A stretch of 64,000 bases of DNA, taken from contig VZSF01011216.1 of NCBI GenBank assembly GCA_013398295.1, positions 1-64,000 of the forward strand, written 5' to 3'. Origin of the DNA: Chionis minor (taxonomy: Eukaryota; Chordata; Aves; Charadriiformes; Chionididae). Both the position numbers and the translations under genes were made by a program. Under the pieces are notes generated by a model. It was not told the DNA's origin. It saw only the letters and a program-made list of their open reading frames with translations, and made no database searches. This document shows, one piece after another, positions 13,901 through 25,640 of the stretch (positions within the stretch are counted from its first letter, which is position 1; each line of letters begins with the position of its first letter).

Positions 13901-15153
13901 ATTTCAGACACAGGGTCCTTGGTAGCACGAAAATAAATTGGCTGGAATTTTAAATGAGAGTGCAGTTATTATTAACTGGAGAAAGGCTGCTGCAATGACC
14001 TTCCTCTTCTTCTGCTTCGTGGAGCAACTTTAGCCTTGCTGACTGTCCCACCAGATGGCATCGCTCAAAGCTGTTATTCCAACAGGGCTGTCTCATGACT
14101 GGGCCTGAAGCACCAAGGCTCCCTTCCTGATGGTTCTTCATGAAAATGATGCTTGCCAAACCAGTTTGACAGAAATTGTACTGTTCACAGGCAATATATC
14201 ATCAGGTCTACCACAGATTATTGCAGGATGAAATTGCATGTGTTACTTATCGTCTCTTGCAAAGAGCACTTAACGGTGGAAAGCAAAAGGAATTTAAAAA
14301 TTTTAGTTTATCTAACCTACCCTATAAGATTCACAAAAGTTCAAATTGTTTTTAAGGGTTCTATTTATAAAATATTTGGATATTTGATGATAGATTAATA
14401 AAGCTTTCTCTTTGGAAATGGAAAATAAATTGATCTTAATATTTTGGGTCAAATTTTGTATGCAGTATCCTAACTGATTGCTCTGGAGAATTAAATTCAT
14501 ATTCACCTCTGTACCTTCATGTACGAATATAACAATTACATCATTCTCTTTTATATAACTCGCATATTTAATACACCTCAAATATGCATTCTCATGCCAA
14601 CAGATCCTTCAGCAAAGGCAGCCTGCACATTTCAAAAATCAAAAGTAATTTGGTTAAATGACCTGTAACCTAACATGGTTCATGCTGCTAGAAATCACTA
14701 AGTCTGTTCTTCAGACAGCTCACAGAGCCTACGTTAAAGCTCATTTTAGGAAAACATGTTTTGAGGAGAGTGCCTTAGTGTGACTCATAATAGGAGGGCA
14801 ATGTGAATATGTTTGATGCTGTGTATGTGCATTCATAATCTACTTTTTATTAAGAAATTATTTTTCTTGTTTTGCTTTAGTTTAACTTGTTTTTCCAAAT
14901 GAAGGCTCACATTAGGCAGGGTAAAATGAGACAAACATTTGAGCAAGGCTTTCCAAAAACATCCTCAAATCACAGCACTTCGGCCTAGGATACACATACT
15001 TTTACACCTTCACAGGGGTAGAGACAAAGGGAGAAAGAACACCCTAACATCACCTCCAATGCCTCTTTCAAATGAAATTAACTGTGCATGAAAAGCATTA
15101 TTTCGAGAAGCTGAGATTGCAGTTACAGATGTTTCCACAGCATTCTGCTGTTT
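10973..15153. other. non-coding stretch
   Basis: Unique AT-rich DNA without a convincing gene. It contains two short perfect inverted repeats, at 12027-12048 and 12139-12162. A 63-base open segment at 11302-11364 on the plus strand has splice-like borders, but I do not accept it as an exon. No transposon is recognised. Confidence 0.5.
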
Positions 15154-15158
15154 GGGTG
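15154..15158. repeat. target site duplication, left copy
   Basis: GGGTG, identical to 15809-15813 on the other side of the solo LTR. A 5-bp duplication is the usual length for ERVL-type integrations. Confidence 0.75.
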
Positions 15159-15808
15159 TGTTATGGTTTGAGAAAACCCATAACAATTTATTGTCGCTTA
15201 GACACTTATTCTCCCACCCGATGACCCCTCCTCACCCAGGAAGGGGAATTGGGAAGAAAACAAGAAAACCCAGGGGTTGAAAGATAAACAGATTTAATAG
15301 GCTAGAACTGGATAATTAACAGTACTAACACAAAGGAACCCATATTGATCCTGATACCCATATGTACTATACAAGGATTATACCCAGCCAACTATACCAG
15401 TAGGAAGCCGTGCACTCCCAGCAGTGGACAGCAAATGTCGGACACTGCGAGCGCTACAGCTTCAGGAAGAAGGAAAGGCCTCAGGGAACAAGGGGGAGCC
15501 ATCAAGGGGAGAGCGTGAGCAAGGGGGAAATAAAACCCCTACCTCACAGCAGACTTTCTAATTTATATTGAATGTGACGTTCATGGTATGAAACAATCCT
15601 GTTGGCCAGCTTGGGTCAAGTGCTCAGGTCTCGCTCCTCCTCAGCCCTGAACCTGGTGAGCTTGAAAACACTGAGACCTTGAAACCCACACACCATGGCT
15701 GGCTGTACAGTAAATATCTTCACTAATTCAGACACTAGAGTCTTACGCAAACACAGCTTTCCCAAGCATTAGGAAAGAAATTAGTCCTGTGTTGTTCACA
15801 CCAGGACA
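15159..15808 (-). mobile_element. solo LTR, avian ERVL-like endogenous retrovirus
   Basis: A 650-bp element that starts TG and ends CA in the plus orientation and is flanked by the perfect 5-bp duplication GGGTG. No internal retroviral genes are next to it, so it is a solo LTR left by recombination between two LTRs. Internal landmarks resemble bird ERVL LTRs lying in reverse orientation: a TTTATATTGA stretch followed by a TGACGT-containing segment and TGGCCAGCTTGGGTCA near 15565-15618. Read from the minus strand, these suggest the LTR promoter region. The family assignment rests on recalled similarity. The TG...CA ends and the duplication are seen directly. The intact duplication suggests a fairly recent or well-preserved insertion. 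Confidence 0.82.
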
Positions 15809-15813
15809 GGGTG
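15809..15813. repeat. target site duplication, right copy
   Basis: GGGTG, matching 15154-15158 exactly and directly abutting the CA end of the solo LTR. Confidence 0.75.
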
Positions 15814-16399
15814 TTTTATTTGGCATTTCTTCTTAGATAAAGATATAAGGTCAAGGGCTTGAGCAGCATTGGCACTGCCAGAATGCCCATCTGCAGCACT
15901 AGGAAGGCATTAGCTGTAACTACAGCCACAGTTCCCATCCTAGCAGCTCGACGGTTCCCCTGCAACCACTGGGTAACAGCCACAAGGGTGTCAGTGGCCT
16001 GCGCGTGTGTTGTGTTTCAACAGTTGAATGGTCTTTCCCTGCGTGACAGGTGGTTCTCAGGGCTATAGGGATGACAGTGGGTGGTCTCTGCTGCTATTTC
16101 ACCTCATTGTGCATGTTTCCCATGATGTGTGTTTGCATTAACAGAGACATTTTTCAGGTATTTTGTTTTTGCTTAAGTAACTAGCTATTCTTTGCATTAA
16201 AAAAATGTAGATTCAATCACTTTGCTAAGGTGTCACCATTCATCTCATTTTTGTGTTATCAGATTGAAATTTCTCTAAGTTCTGAGCCTGAAGTTAAGTG
16301 GTTTTTGTTGTGGAAGGATCTGCCTGCTTTCATTTTGCTGTCATTTGCAGCGCTGAAAGTCAGGAGAAGCTGTTTTACCAATGAACTGTTCTGAGCGTT

Positions 16400-16530
16400 C
16401 AGCTCCAAAGGAAGGAAAGTTTTTCAACTTGTGGTCATTGCCTCTTGTCCTATTGCTGTGCACCTCTAAGTAGAGTCTGGCTCTGTCTTCTCTAACTTCA
16501 ATCAGACAGTTGTGGGGAGCAGTGATCCTG
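16400..16530 (-). mobile_element. CR1 LINE fragment, short and diverged
   Basis: The stretch around 16431-16475 reads GTCATTGCCTCTTGTCCTAT and then AGAGTCTGGCTCTGTCTTC. This is the reverse complement of a well-known segment near the 3' end of the CR1 reverse-transcriptase frame. The remainder up to about 16530 matches more loosely. Neither the 5' nor the 3' end of a CR1 is present, so it is an internal remnant. Borders are approximate. Confidence 0.7.
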
Positions 16531-19500
16531 AATATTTCTATGACATGTCCATTTGCATATGGCTACTATGCTGTGCTTCTACTTAGCATTTCAGAGGTGT
16601 CCCTCACAGACTCAGGAGATACTGACAATTTATAATCTTCAGAGGTTTTTCTTAAGAAGCATTGTTTTCTGGCACTTCATTACTAATGCTAGTAATAATA
16701 GCTTCAGTATCATGGGTGAAAGCTCAGTGGTGCCGAAATTACAGGTTTGTCAAGGACCTTCTCACAAATTTGTTAGCTATCAGGCTGTATGTGACCTTAT
16801 GCAACCTTTGGCACTCATTGCCAATGGCAGATACTTAGGTTTTCTCTTGAGTATGGTTCTGCTGAATTAGTCTCAGTACTTTTGCTTACTCAAAACAGTT
16901 CCTTCAGGAGGAAACAAAGCAGCTTGTGAGGTTGCCCTCCTGGAGCTGATGTCTTTCATTGTAGTACAGTTTTTGTACAGGCTTGATGGGTTCATTTAAA
17001 TATTGAATGGCTTTGTTGGAGCTGCCATTCCTGTAGTCATGGTTGCTGCACTCTATCCAGTTTCTTAAGAGAAACTCTGCTGTTAACTTTTGCCTAAAAC
17101 TTGTAGGTGTATATGGTTATTTCTGATATGGAAACGTTTAATTGTTTTGTAACTTTCATCATACTTGGATCATGTTCCAGTGACTGACTATGACTTTTCT
17201 ATGACTAACATAGAACTTGTGTGTTCAACAGTGTTTGTGTTTTACTGTGATTTGGCCTTTGTTTGACCAGTTTTAGGCTCTGTATTTTTGGGAAGGGAGC
17301 TATTAGATTTTTGTCACTATTCCCTTTGGTGTTACCAGGCAGGTTTGGATTTACAGAAGATGTGGGGGAATTATAACTGCTCACCTTAGTAGTATGCAGC
17401 AAAAAAGAGGCTGCATTTTTGTGTTGATTGTTCTGTTTCACGGGCTGGTAGGCATCAATTCTATCACCAGTAGTTCTGATGGATCTGCAGCTTGTCATTG
17501 GTGAGGACCTTGGTTCCCTTTTGTGTTTTCCTTTCAGAGCTGCTAAGGACACCACTAGCATTAGGACTGCTACCAAGTTTAACAAATGTAAAGACTTTCT
17601 CTACCAACATTTGTTTATCCACCTGCTTTCGAGAATCAAAGTCATATGACGCTTGAAAAATAAAGGCAAGAGATTTATAGCCCATTTAATTTTGTATTTT
17701 ACAACTGTGCAGATGGATACCCTCCATATCCTTCCAGTCAACATCATGGTACAGGATTGACTTTTACTCTATTTTCTCACTTTGTGATACTGTTAATTTG
17801 TACTCTGGGTGCTCATTTTTAAATTTGATGTGCATTTTTTTTTGGACTGGGAAGAACATTATCTAAGTTTATCGCATCCACGTCTTTATTCTGTATTGCA
17901 GCCAGAAGGAAAGTGTCATTCTTGCTAACCTCCACTCCTTGTAGGTACTTTCTAACTCTTTGCCTTGCTTATTTTCAACTTTCTCAGTTTCCTATGTGAC
18001 ACATTTTGTAAAGTGTATTGTCCATTTGAGGACTCTAACAACACCCTCCTGTGCACCTGAGGTAAAGGGATAATTTGGAGAAATATTGCAAGAAATCCCT
18101 GAAGAAGAAGGAGATGGTCTGGCCAAATAACTACGGTTAGATATAAGGAAAGCACTGCAAATGTAGGAAGCCATTACACAATGACCTTGCAGGGCAATCA
18201 AGGCAAAGCGTCTGCTTCTTCCAGGTGACATATGTCACTTTTCTGCATAATGACATTTCCTTGGGAAGAGAGACTTCAGATGGCTTGCAAGTGACTGAAA
18301 TGGAAACTGCTGCTGACTTTGCTGAGCCCCAGGTAATTGGCATAGTTCTTAAGTGAAAAGACACAGAGCAGTCAGTTAGAAGTTGCTGTAGAAATAATGG
18401 GGAAATAATTCCTGCTTGGAGAGTCCAGGGCTAGAGGGAAGAAAGCTTTCTGGTCTGCTGAATCAAGGAATAATACCTCTCAGTTACTGCAGTTTTTCCT
18501 CTGAGGGGAAGGCACTGAGATCCTTGCCTAAAGGGAAGAAATGCGTGAAATTGAGGGCCGGGGTAGGGTAGGTCTTCACTGACACATAGATGGAGGTCAT
18601 GGTTTTGTGATGACTTCCTTCCCCTTTCTTCTCTTCGATGTGAAGTTGGGGAAAAGCCATGCTGATGTGTGGGCAGTTCAAGAGTGCGTGTGGGCAGACA
18701 GAGTGCAGCAACATGGTATAAAAAGGTGACATTGAATGACATTGTTACATTAGTTGTCCTTGTCCTTCCCCACAACAGCTCAAGTCAAAGCTAGCCAAAA
18801 TGTGTGAAATCGCTTAAAACAGCTCCAAAACTATTTGATACCCTATGTCAATTTACTTGGGATGACCATCCCTAGTATGAGTTTCAGTAACACAAAGTTA
18901 AGAGCTGTTACAAGTTATAGAATTGATGTTCTTCACACAAAAATATTTAGGTACTTCTCATTTAGTTTAATAACTTCTAATTCATAAAACGTCTTCATTT
19001 TTTATGGGTTTTTTTTGACTACAAAGAAAATCTTAAAATCAGATTACTTAGCTGAATAATACATTTAAAGTCAACTGTAGTACTAGGAATAAAGGCCCAA
19101 TTTCATTCTTCCTGGGCATTTTTCTTCTGGATTTTCGAATGTTTCTTTTAGCAGAATTTAATCTCAGTTCACTTAACCCTCATGGGAAATACATTATAAA
19201 GTGGGCAGAGAGTAAAGAATTTTTTCCATCTGATAATTCAGTGTCATTGTCAAATAAGACAGTGCAGAAAAAGGAGAAAATAAATAAATCCAGAATGTTT
19301 ATTATACCTCTTTTGGCACAAATTTTCATGTCAGATAAAAACTGACTGAAAAATATTTCACAATGCCTAGGATGGATTTAGGTTGAAGCCGAACTACAAA
19401 GCAGGTTGAGAGTTCAGTTCCTCCAAATATGCAAATAACTTCAAGAGGGTCAGGGCTTCTCATATGGGTTTTAATACACTCTTTCCCATTGTTTTGGTTT

Positions 19501-20013
19501 TTTTTAAATATAGCTTTGAACAAGCTGCTTCACTGAGAAGGGAAAATATCTGTGAAATATGGGTAATAATACTCACTTCATGGCATTATGGTGATGTTCA
19601 ATTAATGAATATTTGCAAATCACATCGGTATACTCATCTTCTGCATCTCTGTCTGTAGCTTGACTTCTAGGTGAATTGCAGCTGCTAAATGTCATATTTA
19701 TTATCATAAATATGGTAATTTATGCCATAAAATTACAGCCACCTTATTGATTTTAAAAACTGGTATAAAGGAATAGAAAACAGTTCCATTATTAATAAAC
19801 AGTTATTGCTACAAATAACAATTGTATTCAGCTTATATTCAGCTCTTCATTTCTCAGCAGAAGCAATGTTATGGCCACAAATCTTTCAGAAAAGTCAGTT
19901 TTGAAAGACACCAGAAGTTATCAAAATTGTTGAGTTAGAGAATTTGAGGGTAATCTCTTTGAGCAAAGTCTACATCTGAATCCCTGGAGACTGATATAGT
20001 TCATAGACTTCAG
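16531..20013. other. non-coding stretch with overlapping minus-strand open frames
   Basis: Mostly unique sequence. Between 17205 and 17685 two overlapping minus-strand open frames of 126 and 73 codons lie in different frames. The combination could be a decayed retrocopy with a frameshift, but I cannot name a parent gene. Open frames between 17950 and 18775 look random. Two adjacent inverted repeats lie at 19693-19736. No transposon is recognised. Confidence 0.4.
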
Positions 20014-20500
20014 CTTCATAGTATCTAGGCTTAAGAGGGACCATTAGACTATCTATTCACCTGAATATTACAGGCCATGCAGTGAGACCCATAGTTTCAC
20101 TAAAACTTTTCTTTCAGCTTAGCATCTAGACCTGACTTGAAAATCCGAATATGGTGAGAATCTATCATTTTCCTCCGTACTCTGTTCCAGTAACTATTCA
20201 CTCTCACTGTTAAAACTGTGTGCTTAATTTCCAATTTGAATTGTCTGGCTTCTGCTTCCAGCCAGTTGGTTCCTGTTCTGCATTTGTTTGTTAGATTAGA
20301 TTCCCCTTTAGTCCCCAGTACTTTTTAGTCATGAAAGCACTTATACACCTTTATCTAGTCACGTTTCAGTCTTTTTTTTCTGATAAGGTAAACAGACCAA
20401 GCTCAAAGACAGCCATTTTCTTGAGTCCTCAAATGATTTCCCTTCAGCGCACAGTCTACTTTTAGAATATCTCTATTTAAAATGTGGACACTGGAGCTGG
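20014..20500 (-). mobile_element. ancient CR1 LINE 3' region
   Basis: A long but diverged CR1 copy in reverse orientation. Recognisable blocks in order are: the 3' segment with GAGGGACCATTAGACTATCT near 20036; ATTACAGGCCATGCAG near 20070; the ACTATTCACTCTCACTGTTA block near 20192; TTGAATTGTCTGGCTTC near 20236; the TTATACACCTTTATCTAGTC block near 20341; and GTGGACACTGGAGCTGG at its right end near 20483-20499. The pattern is that of deep-lineage sauropsid CR1 families also common in turtles and crocodilians, rather than the younger bird families elsewhere in the window. It is truncated at its 5' end. Confidence 0.75.
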
Positions 20501-23500
20501 GGGTGTGGGGGTCTATGATGGGGAGAGAAGTTCCCCTGAGGGTGAAGTTTCAGAGAGCCTAAAGTTAGGTTTCCACTTTGACTTGTCTGCTGCGTAATTA
20601 TCCTCCATAAAGAAGCTTAGAGAAGCAGGTCCCCAGGACTGAAGTTAGTTGTTGTGATTACTTCCCTCCATTCTTCCACTGCTGGCCTTCACTCCCTTCT
20701 TTTTACCACAGCATCTTCCTAGGTGCTCAGCTCCTTAGCCTCCAAAGCCCTTCATGGACACCAAGCTTAAGATACAGTCTAAAACTTTAAAGATACTAGA
20801 TAATCTTGTGAATTCAGAGCTATCAGCTTGCAGTTGAAAAGGGAAAGAAATGAAGGTAAGACCCCCTGTCTTTGCAAGTTAATGATTTACAGTATTTTTT
20901 TTTTTTTTTTACTTATTTTGTGGAATACTTTCACTGACGGGGAAAAATTTTTGAAAGGAAATAAATTAATTAAGCTGACATTGCTGAGTGACTGATGAGT
21001 CTTAACAAGGCTACGCTTAAGCCTGGAGTGATTACTTGAAGGAACATTCCCACTGGGCAAATGCCTTCCTCACTTACATGAAGGCAACTCTTTGATTTAA
21101 GTGGAATTCTGGTGATATGTGTGATATGTATGAGATTTGGTCCATTGATTTTTAGTGAGGTTAACAACTACCTGAACAGATTCTAAATTAAGTTTTGAAG
21201 CTACACATTTTTATTAAGCTGGTAAGTCCCTTTAGTAAATCCTGCTAAGGTGTCTACTGAGTTGCAGAGAAAGGGAATTTCCAGACACAAAGAAGTGCAA
21301 TTTATGTGGTATGCTCCTAAACATGTCACTTTAAGCTTCTAACATTGTGTAAATTATTTTGCCCTTTGTATACACCTAAAATTCTTGGGGTTAGGGCTCA
21401 ACATACCTAGGACAATAGCTAAATATAACTAACTCAGACCGTATCACACTGTTTTGTTTTATATATAATAAAAAGGTCAGAAAACATGAGTAAATTGCTT
21501 GCTACATGCTAGATTAACCCTATTTATGTGAACACATATTGATTTTCCCACAACAAAGAAACAGAAGAATAAACATTTCTTATATATTATCATGACTGAT
21601 TGGTGAAAAAAAAAATCCAAACCATTTGTAAAGTATGTGAACTAAATCCACTAAAATACTGGCTTTAATAAAGATTGAAATAGGAGCACCTCAGAGTTAA
21701 CCAGAAGGGAATACTGCAGACAGACATGTATTTGTGTTGTTCTCTTCTCTAAAGCCAAGGTATTTACCTGCAGTGATAAGCCAGGTATCTCCCACCATGT
21801 GGGAGCTATATCCACAAAGGTAGTATGTAGCACATACATTCTTGAATGAATGGACCAAGGTTTTAATGTCCTTTAAAATATTCTTGGTGCTGGCTGGCTT
21901 GTTAAAGCACTCACTCTGGGATTTGTTCTTGTTTCCCAGAGCTGCTTAAGTATTTTGTATTAGCAAATCATTCACTAAAATGAGTGAAAGGGTCAGAGAA
22001 ACAGGAACAGAAACATACTTCCCAAACAGCCAAGTACGCCTTCTCTTCTTCCTACCGTGAATGAGATTACTGGTGCTATAATATTTAGCTGCATTTCAGT
22101 GCATTTGCACCGATGCAGATGTCCTACCTGTAGCATGATTCGTCAACACAATTACTGAAATGTTGTGTAAAATGAATGTAGGGGAGAATCATAGCTTACC
22201 TACATGGGGAAGAAACAAGATAGAGCTTGTGTTGCTGATTTCCTAGATGTTGTATGACAGCCCGTAATTAATGAAGCAGATTTTAGTAGCTCTCTGCCTT
22301 ATTAAGACATGATTTAGGAAGCAGAGTGGGCTAGTATTCAGGTCTCTGGTGTGGGAGGACAGCCTGCAGATGGCAGGTGCCGGCACGCAGCGTGGTCGGT
22401 CTGTTGTGATGACCCAAAGATAAAGCTGGGCGCAGGCAATTACACCCTCCACACACTGAAAATAAATGGGCATGTAATTACAGAGCTGGTGCTCCAGACA
22501 ATTGAATGGTCTTTTTTTTTTTCTTTTTTTTTTCCTGGGTGATGAATGTAAGGTCTATATTCATTTAGAAACTTAGTTTTTGTTTGTTTTTGTAATAACT
22601 GTAGTATTTTCATATGTTGTTAGGTCTGAAGTCTCTGCTTTGTCCCGTGAAATTGTATAAAATAACTTGCTGGAGCACAATGAGTTTGTTTTTCCTCTCG
22701 CACTACAAGTTTTTGCTGTAGATAGTTGAAAATCAACAGAAGGACACTGCAATTTGCTAAAATCAATATAATTAGAGGGGGGAAAAAATGATGTACTGAA
22801 AGGACCACAATTCGGAGAACTTCTGGGCATGATTGAAATGTTTAATGAGCTGCTGAAGAGTAGTGCCCTGGGTCTGGCATGCCAAGGAACCTGGGTACCT
22901 CTGATAAAAGCCTTGCCACCAGCCTGGCTCCCCAAAACGCTTCTAGGCACCTTTTCATGTCAGCAGCAGGATGAATCTATGTCATGCCCACTGCCATTAC
23001 AGTGAGCTATTCATGCTGAGAAAGCTGACACCAAAATGTCAGATTTGCACCTAATTTCTTCTTGTTATTAACAGTTAGTGCTGCTGCTAAGGGGAGTGTG
23101 CAGCATTGTAATAAACTTCTCTGTGAAAAGAGAATTTGTCCTTTTAACAGTTTAATTCTGTTAAGAGTTGTCTGTTAAAAGTGTTTTGACTTTACATTTA
23201 CAGTCCTATAAGCGGGCTCTGGGCTTTGTCCTTTCAGAATTGAACTACATGGCCGGACTGGAGCCTCGTGCGTTAAGTTTATTAACTTTGCTTTTTTCAT
23301 TTTCCCTCTCCTGACCCAGATCTGCCACGAAGCAGGGAATTAGGAAATGACCCAGTCAAGGATGGCTTAATTCAGACTTTTTCCCCTCTGCTTTTTCTCT
23401 GACCTAGCCTGTGATATTCAGCAAGGTGGATCCTGTGATGGATGTATCCCTGTCCCTCTGCTCCAGAACAGTTCCTTCCCCTGTGCCAAGTGTGTGACAG

Positions 23501-24083
23501 GACAGGAGTGGTGGTGTGGGACAGCAGTGGGGTAAACATGTCTTCTGCTGCATCTTCTGCATGGGACACTTCATAAAGAGGCTCAACCTTCCCTACAGCA
23601 CAGGGCCAGGACCCCTCTGCGTCTTCACACGTAGTCTCTCTCAGTGGGGAAAGGAGACTGGGACACTGCAACCACATGAGCTACGGGGATTCTGCAGGAG
23701 ACCTTAGGCTGGGGTGAACCCTTGAGTATGTCTCACACTTCTGCATGACAGCTGACGGTTCTATAGCTTGGGAAATGTGCTAATACACACTTTTATTGTT
23801 AAAATTAAGTAAATGCAGAGAAATAGCTTGCTTGGACTGTGGTACTCTGGATGCAATTTTGTCACTGCCATTCAGCTTCTCAGATTATAAGCTCTTAGTA
23901 AACAGAAGATTTCTGGGTAACAAAACAAAACAAAACAAAAAAAACCCAAAACAAAACAAAGAAGCTCAATTTTTACCATTCCTGTTAAATTTATTATTAA
24001 ACAAGAATGGTCCTGTAGAGCACATTTCTTCATCTTTGCTTTTTAAAAACTCTTTCTCTTAGGCCTGCTGCCAATAGCAACGT
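20501..24083. other. non-coding stretch with possible regulatory elements
   Basis: Unique sequence. It contains a T16 run at 20895-20910, a T-rich tract at about 22509-22535 and a (CAAAA)n-like tract at 23921-23963. Two sub-regions, about 22330-22500 and 22980-23290, have the motif-dense, balanced look of conserved non-coding elements and are described in the findings. Open frames in both strands here have no recognisable product. Confidence 0.4.
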
Positions 24084-24414
24084 ACATGCAGGAGTTAAGG
24101 GTTCATCTTCCCAGGAAGAAACAAGCGCGGGCTTCTCCCCGGGGAAGGCCAGCCAGGAGCCAGGGTGACAGCAAGGTGGCTGGGCAGTGTTCTCACCAGC
24201 AAGGGGGCAGTCCCACCATGCCCGAGCAACGACAGTGGGGCAGGTCTGGTGATGGTAACCAGGGTCAGTCACAGCCCAGGCAAGTCCCTGGTGATGAGGC
24301 AGGTCTGAGGCCAAGTCAGCAGGTCAGGATCAGGGCCAGGCACGGGCATACACCTCCAACCTGGACCAGGACAGAACCAATGGCAACAGCTACAGCTTAA
24401 ATGCATGAATAAAG
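24084..24414. other. GC-rich patch, left of CR1
   Basis: Sharply richer in G and C than its surroundings, with many CAGG, CCAGG and GGGCAGG words. It is interrupted at its right edge by the 3' end of a CR1 copy and appears to continue as GC-rich sequence right of that copy. Both strands are open for about 100 codons, which is expected for GC-rich DNA and is not evidence of a gene. I do not recognise it as a known transposon. Confidence 0.5.
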
Positions 24415-25302
24415 CACAGAATCATGGAATCACAGAATCACAGGGACCTCTGGAGACCACCTGGTCCAACCCCCCTGCCACAGCATTTTCCACCTACAGC
24501 AGGTTGCACAGAATGGCGTCCAGGCAGGTTTGGAATGTCTCCAGAGTCAGAGACTCCACCACCTCTCTGGGCAGCCTGTGCCAGTGCTCTGCCACCCTCA
24601 AAGTCAAGAAGTTCCTCCTCATGTTCAGATGGAACTTCCTATATTTAAGTTTGTGCCCGTTACCTCTTGTCCTATCACTGGGCAACACTGAAAAAAGACT
24701 GGCCCCCTCCTCCTGGCACCCTCCCTTTAAGTATTTGTAAGCACTGATGAAATCCCCCCTCAGTCTTCTCTTCTCCAGACTAAAAAGACCCAACTCCCCC
24801 AGCCTTTCCTCATAAGAAAGATGTTCCAGCCCTCTAATCATCTTTGTAGCCCTTTTGCAGTACCCTCTCCAGCAGTTCCCTGTCCTTCTTAAACTGGGGA
24901 GCCCAGAAATGGACACAGTACTCCAGATGCGGCCTCACCAGGGCAGAGTAAAGGGGGACAATGACCTCCCTTGACCTGCTCGCTACACTCCTCTTGATGC
25001 ATCCCAGGATGCCATTGGCCTTCTTGGCCACAAGGGCACATTGCTGGCTCATGGGCATCCTGTTGTCCACCAGGACTCCCAGGTCCCTTTCCACAGAGCT
25101 GCTTTCCATCAGGTCAGCCCCCAACCTGTCCTGGTGCATGGGGTTATTCCTCCCCAGGTGCAGGACCCTACACTTGTCTTTGTTGAACTTCATTAGGTTT
25201 CTCTTTGCCCAACTCTCCAGCCTGTCCAGATCATGTTGAATGGCAGCACAACCTTTTGGTGTGTCAGCCACCCCTCACAGTTTTGCGTCCTCAGCACAAG
25301 GA
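24415..25302 (-). mobile_element. CR1 LINE, 5'-truncated, well preserved
   Basis: About 890 bp in reverse orientation. The 3' tail (repeats like CAGAATCA at 24415-24442) is at the left. The remains of the reverse-transcriptase C-terminus lie on the minus strand. From 25271 down to 24834 one frame encodes 145 codons including [49 protein letters not shown]. The next part, [20 protein letters not shown] through [17 protein letters not shown], continues in a second frame from 24916 to 24494. A single frameshift near 24.85-24.91 kb therefore separates two otherwise intact blocks. The right border is set where the diagnostic segment of CR1 with AAAACTGTGAGG (minus strand) stops. It is an inactive copy, but it is the least decayed CR1 here. 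Confidence 0.92.
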
Positions 25303-25640
25303 AGCAGCAAGGAGCGGCCCTGACAGGGCTTCTCGTGGCTCTCTTGCACAGCTTTTTTCCCAGCAGCCTGATCCCAATTTGGCCAGCTGGGCCATATCAG
25401 CGCTAGCCACCAGCCCAGGCAGCAGACCCCTGGACGGGGGGCAGAGGTTGAGACTGGGGGTGCATGCAGGGCCCAGACCCTACTGTCCTGCAGGACAGGA
25501 AAGCCACATCTTCTGTAGGATGTTGTCAAATGGAGAACACACACTCTTCTTCAAGAGCATCACGATGTACCTGGGGCCCAGTGACAATCAGGATTCCAGC
25601 AGCTATATACTACTACCTTGTCATGGTGTGTTTTGCCAAG
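25303..25640. other. GC-rich patch, right of CR1
   Basis: GC-rich unique sequence that continues the compositional patch on the left side of the CR1. It has no recognisable gene or repeat. The composition falls back to the AT-rich background by about 25.65 kb. The simplest reading is that the CR1 at 24415-25302 inserted into an older GC-rich segment. Confidence 0.45.
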
